From: Macrotrachela quadricornifera
Lineage: Eukaryota > Rotifera > Eurotatoria > Philodinida > Philodinidae
DNA length: 64,000 nucleotides
Direction of reading: 5' to 3'
NCBI GenBank assembly: GCA_022393335.1
Contig: JAJEKB010021308.1
Span: 2,577,485 to 2,641,484 of the forward strand
Position numbers and translations under genes: made by a program. The stretch's first letter is position 1; every line of letters starts with the position of its first letter. Positions 61,700-64,000 of the stretch are shown here, in pieces. Under the pieces are notes generated by a model. That model ran no database searches and was not told the DNA's origin. It saw nothing but the letters and a program-made list of their open reading frames with translations.

Positions 61700-64000
61700 T
61701 ACGCCAGCATCTAGGTCTACTCTGTGTAAGAATTTTGGCTCTCTACTTGTTATTGTTGATTGCCGCGCAATAAATTAAGACATAATGTTCTAATTGTCCA
61801 TTGGTTCATGGTAAACTTAAAACATGAATATGTCCAATTTGCTTTTTAAATCATTCATCATCATCATCAACTATGAAATGACACAAACGATTACTTAATC
61901 CAAAATATCTCAAAGGATAGCATCCCATTATTTTAAAAATAAACAAACAGTTTCAGATGATTGACAGTGGTAATAGTGAAATAATCAAAATAATCCCACT
62001 CTCCAAAATTAAATGGATAACATAAATGGTGCACTACCAGAGATAAGTACAGGGCAGGGTAAGCGGCCGTCCTGCTGTTTTGTCCTGTGCTCATCTCTTG
62101 CAGGGTGGCGCAAAACTAAAATTTTTGTTCTGTCCTGCCCCTCAGCAAGGCGAGTGATGGCTGAATGGCACAGCAGGACAAAACAGGATGCACAAGTTGG
62201 CCCTGTGATTTTATAAGCTATTTTCTTTAAAAAATTTTGCATAAGACTTATCTATCATTAGCTGTCACTATATATACTCTGTATAAGTTTTTCATGTCGT
62301 TATTCAAATGATAAACGGCGCTAATTTCAGCATTATTTCTTACAAATATTAAAACAGAAACATAAAATAAAACTGTCAGCGCAATTCCTGTAATATGAAA
62401 TTATAAAATCCAATGGAGCTGGTCAGTTCAGCTCCAAGGTAGAGCAGGTAGAGATTTTTCGTTACCAATATCTGTATCGGTAGAACAATCAGAGTCATAC
62501 CTGCATTCTGATCATAATAAGAATTATATAAGTCTTTTTCAGTTTTTCAAATATTTTTTTCCATTAGTTTTTTCTTCGTTAATATGTACTGATGACCTAT
62601 AAACTTCATAGGACTACAATGTCTGTATCAGCTTTTCACAACGTAATAGGCGCTTTGTTATCTATGATATCAGTGCAAAATGTATCCTATAAACAGTGGG
62701 GAAAGTATCACAAATTTTATAATAAACTACACCGATAAAGAATTTTTCAGTTTTGTATTGATAATATAATTCCAAATGAAAAAGAGTTCATCAAATATGG
62801 CAAGTATAATATCACAAATTTTCACTAAATAGAACCCTGCTGCATTTATCCTTACGGAAATAGTCTTAGACACCACTAAAAAATTTTGAATTTATGAAAA
62901 AAACTACAATATTGTGCTCATTGTTTTTAAGCGAACATACAAAACTCAAGAATATCTTATACAGAAGTATATAGAGAGAAAGAGTCATTTCTACAGGACG
63001 ATATACTGGCCGATAAAGAATCTTCTACTGGACTGAAACAGACCGAATCAGTCGATTAACGTTGCCGATTACAACTATGGCTTAGGTTGACAATGAGAGT
63101 ATTCACCAAATTATAAGGTGCGCGTAAATGCAAAATTACGGCACTTCGGCTTTTTGGGTGAGTTATACATGCCTCATCTAAAATTAGGCCAAGAAAAGTT
63201 ATTTCATATGTGATAAAGCTTTAGATAACTATTCTAGTCTCAATTTTAGATGAGGCATTCGAAAATGGCACTGCTGAACACGAAAAATGGAAAGCTAATG
63301 AGTAAGACGCTAGCTTTTTCTGAAGTACCCATGTAACAGCTTTATACGAGGGAGGCTTCCAATTGCTGCTGATATGCTTCAACCTCTCTTTTAGACTATG
63401 GAACGCACCAATAAAACAGATAGTAAAATAAAATTGATTAGAAGGTATCTGACAAGTTTAAGGATGTATCTTTGGGGAGGGGGGGGGGGAAGGAGTGCGC
63501 TAAGTGCAATGCATTTCCTACTCTCCAAATTTGTTCATTAAATGCCTTACTTTGAAATGCTCGTTGAATAGTTGTGAAAGTGTAGAATATATGAATATGA
63601 GGTCCTCCTTTTTTTGAGTGACCGGTAATACTCATGGACAAACTTAATATAAACTTGATCTAGTCAAAAACTAAAGGTAAAATGTTTGTCCTGCTTTATA
63701 TCCTGTTCTATATTATCGCTTGGCCCGATAGGATAAAGCAGGAATGAAAAAGTTTTCCTGTGGTTATTTCTGTGCGTTACTAATTGAAAATATTTTTAAA
63801 AGTTAGGTTCAATCTTATTTAACTTTAACTGATTTAGTATAGTTTTTTCTTCCTTAATATTTGTCTATTTTTTATGTTTTTCTTCAATTAATTAATTGTG
63901 ATTGTTGATGATGAAATAAATTGATCGAAATTTTGTAATATTTTTGTCGATTTATGATTAGATCCATATTTATTTTTTTTCCGATATTTGAATATTTTTT
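61700..64000. other. Gene-free right end with repeat fragments
   Basis: No gene recognised. Contents: a short hairpin at 62038-62101 and CAGGAC-rich sequence to 62220, related to the hAT element at 37379-38282; a hairpin at about 63169-63258 (GCCTCATCTAAAATT and its complement); a G tract at about 63475-63490; and a small palindromic TCCTGCTTTATATCCTG / CAGGATAAAGCAGGA pair at about 63690-63745. Confidence 0.5.
62038..62220. repeat. TCCTG/CAGGA-rich repeat related to 37379-38282
   Basis: CAGAGATAAGTACAGGGCAG at about 62038 and TGTCCTGTGCTCATCTCTTG to about 62101 are inverted. More CAGGAC words and AAAATTTTTGTTCTGTCCTG follow to 62200. The same word set and end style occur in the hAT element at 37379-38282, so this is probably a rearranged or solo-end copy. 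Confidence 0.6.

Noticed and set aside
62009..62242. Overlapping ORFs of 67 and 77 codons on both strands
   Set aside because: They lie in the TCCTG/CAGGA-rich repeat; openness on both strands is a by-product of the inverted word content.
1..64000. CRISPR arrays, operons, Shine-Dalgarno sites, tRNA or rRNA genes
   Set aside because: The tandem repeats lack unique spacers, genes have spliceosomal introns, and no cloverleaf or rRNA core was recognised by eye. A tRNA could still be missed without a covariance search.

Overview
The window looks like AT-rich nuclear DNA of a small invertebrate, most probably a bdelloid rotifer. This is inferred from gene content, not from a marker gene: NAD:arginine ADP-ribosyltransferases (ARTs) fused to WWE or kinesin-light-chain-type TPR domains, FG-GAP/VCBS repeat proteins behind a single membrane anchor, a GH26-like glycosidase with introns, and a multi-copy Cys-rich two-membrane-segment protein family that I associate with bdelloids. 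Genes are short, widely spaced and split by GT..AG introns, some only about 50 bp. No operons, ribosome binding sites, rRNA, tRNA or CRISPR arrays were recognised.

Layout. 1-660: minisatellite and a long-TIR element. 5.2-6.3 kb (-): intact WWE-ART. 10.2-12.7 kb (+): broken ART-TPR pseudogene split by a GC-rich hAT-type MITE with an exact 8-bp target duplication. 13-17.1 kb: nested inverted-repeat elements. 17.6-19.4 kb (+): ART-TPR gene with an altered catalytic serine motif. 20.9-23.7 kb (-): secreted GH26-like protein in two exons, its 1.6-kb intron holding a decayed hAT-related gene; the usual nucleophile Glu position reads Ala. 24.3-24.6 kb (-): small secreted-looking ORF. 29-36.5 kb (+): three-exon FG-GAP gene, 1525 codons, 28 repeats, with a 2.9-kb intron containing nested transposons. 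37.4-42.6 kb: a chain of hAT, Tc1/mariner-like and foldback elements plus a hAT transposase C-terminus remnant. 43.1-44.2 kb (-): second FG-GAP gene, exactly seven repeats, probably joined to a Thr/Ser-rich exon at 52.7-52.9 kb. 45-55 kb: more long-TIR elements. 56.5-58.0 kb and 60.8-61.2 kb (-): two members of the Cys-rich membrane family, the second only a 3' part. 61.2-64 kb: decayed sequence and repeats.

How it fits together. The proteins share no single pathway. Several are secreted or membrane-anchored (GH26-like, both FG-GAP proteins, the Cys-rich family), while the ART proteins are modular modifiers. The mixture of foreign-looking genes, paralogous fragments, pseudogenes and dense nested transposons resembles the gene-poor, transposon-rich, often subtelomeric part of bdelloid genomes. 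That placement is inference: no telomere repeat is seen.
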